16,127 nt of DNA from Arcobacter sp. UBA7394 (GTDB taxonomy: Bacteria; Campylobacterota; Campylobacteria; Campylobacterales; Arcobacteraceae): positions 4,595 to 20,721 of the forward strand of contig DKNG01000197.1 of the NCBI GenBank assembly GCA_002470185.1, written 5' to 3'. Numbering within the stretch: the first letter of the stretch is position 1; each line of letters opens with the position of its first letter. The position numbers and the translations under genes were made by a program. The notes beneath the pieces are model-generated. The model was not told the DNA's origin. It was given only the letters and a program-made list of their open reading frames with translations, and ran no database searches. This document shows, piece after piece, positions 15,565-16,127 of the stretch.

Positions 15565-15661
15565 AATCTCTATACATACTACAATACGAAACATTTATGA
15601 ATAAAAGTTCAAATTTGGCACACTATTATTATTAAAATATTTTAAACAAAAGTTTTTTTTG

Positions 15662-15670
15662 TGTTATAAT
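15662..15670 (+). promoter_or_regulatory. Consensus extended -10 promoter
   Basis: TGTTATAAT is a perfect TGn-TATAAT box, preceded by a run of eight Ts (15653-15660). T-rich upstream sequence is characteristic of Campylobacterota sigma-70 promoters, which lack a -35 box. It would start transcription near 15677, about 20 bases before the ATG at 15699. This is the cleanest promoter in the window. Confidence 0.75.
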
Positions 15671-15698
15671 ACTAATTATTATATGTATAGGAGTTAAA

Positions 15699-16127
15699 AT
15701 GAGCTTACTACAATACACATCAAAAGAGATGTTTTCATCAACTGAATTAATTAGAAAAAGTAAAAATGTTTTTGATAAATTATCAAAAGATGAAATAGAA
15801 AAAGCGATCATTCTAAGAGATGGTAAACCTAGTTTTATGTTATTAGATTTCAACAAGTATGAAGATATTATGACTGAATACTTAAGTATGAAAGCTGAAC
15901 TTGAAAATAAAACAACAAGTAAACAAGTAGTTGAAAGTGTTAAAGAAAAACCTGTTGAACAAAAAATAGAAGTTAAAGATGAAGTAAAAGTAGAGGAAAC
16001 TGAAGATATAAATATCAATGCAGATGATATTGAATCTGTAGAAGAGATAAGTGATTTAGATTTACAAGATGCTTTAGCAAAAATTGAAGAATTAGGGAAT
16101 GATATAAGTACTGAAGATACGGAAATT
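15699..16127 (+). CDS. Phd/YefM antitoxin-like protein with acidic tail (partial)
   Basis: An open frame starts at ATG 15699, five bases after AGGAG, and continues to the window end without a stop (143 codons, 3' end missing). Residues 1-60 resemble Phd/YefM antitoxins: YTSKEMFSSTELIRKSKN gives the N-terminal DNA-binding strand and helix pattern. AIILRDGKPSFMLLDFNKYE matches the family's central strand-turn-strand followed by the Tyr-Glu helix. From about residue 65 the protein is a Glu/Lys/Asp/Val-rich, probably disordered region that becomes increasingly acidic. Phd antitoxins are usually 70-90 residues, so this is longer than expected. No toxin is visible; one could lie beyond the window. 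It may instead be a Phd-fold regulator or scaffold unrelated to toxin-antitoxin systems. It has its own strong promoter and is separate from the upstream operon. Confidence 0.75.
   Translation, partial: MSLLQYTSKEMFSSTELIRKSKNVFDKLSKDEIEKAIILRDGKPSFMLLDFNKYEDIMTEYLSMKAELENKTTSKQVVESVKEKPVEQKIEVKDEVKVEETEDININADDIESVEEISDLDLQDALAKIEELGNDISTEDTEI

Noticed and set aside
15615..15621. TTGGCAC resembling a sigma-54 -24 element
   Set aside because: The matching -12 TTGC element is absent at the required distance; a perfect extended -10 box for sigma-70 lies downstream.
15632..16018. 128-codon open frame on the - strand
   Set aside because: It lies opposite the antitoxin-like gene, which has a strong promoter and ribosome binding site; the Ser/Phe-rich translation is typical of an antisense shadow.

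Overview
The window is strongly AT-rich DNA that looks like the core chromosome of a Campylobacterota bacterium, most probably Arcobacter or a close relative. The evidence is the codon use, the AAGGA-type ribosome binding sites, the GltX1-like glutamyl-tRNA synthetase, an RNase J with a long N-terminal extension, and rsmA, rnj, kdsD and rlmN lying close together. From memory, a similar cluster occurs in Helicobacter pylori. I see no rRNA, tRNA, CRISPR array, insertion sequence or phage gene.

Left part (1-2900): the first codons of a leftward gene cut by the window edge (1-12); a 387-base non-coding region (13-399) with divergent promoters and an inverted repeat; then a dCache-type chemoreceptor (400-2844) ending in a CheR-pentapeptide-like tail. 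A long hairpin (2857-2894) separates it from the convergent genes.

Leftward cluster (7827 down to 2917): hisF, a periplasmic SIMPL-domain protein, a short purine nucleoside phosphorylase-like protein, rlmN, an overlooked 33-residue membrane microprotein, gltX, and a single-RRM RNA-binding protein with its own promoter. From hisF to gltX the genes overlap or lie within 20 bases, so this is probably one transcript.

Rightward cluster (7901-15522), divergent from hisF across 73 bases: rsmA, rnj, kdsD, rluB, rarA, hemJ and a PIN-PhoH ATPase. Every junction overlaps or is separated by 1 to 10 bases, and the unit ends at a 13-bp perfect hairpin. A partial gene follows (15699 to the window end), with its own extended -10 promoter. 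Its N-terminus resembles Phd/YefM antitoxins and runs into a long acidic tail.

The two divergent operons are dominated by RNA metabolism: rRNA methylation (RsmA, RlmN), rRNA pseudouridylation (RluB), RNA decay (RNase J, PIN-PhoH), RNA binding (RRM) and tRNA charging (GltX). Mixed in are a replication-fork ATPase (RarA), haem synthesis (HemJ), Kdo-precursor synthesis (KdsD) and histidine synthesis (HisF). Most of this is ordinary housekeeping sequence. The points most worth a second look are the microprotein, the catalytic-site change in the nucleosidase-like protein, the near-leaderless rsmA start, the altered PhoH motif, the antitoxin-like acidic protein and the inverted repeat upstream of the chemoreceptor.
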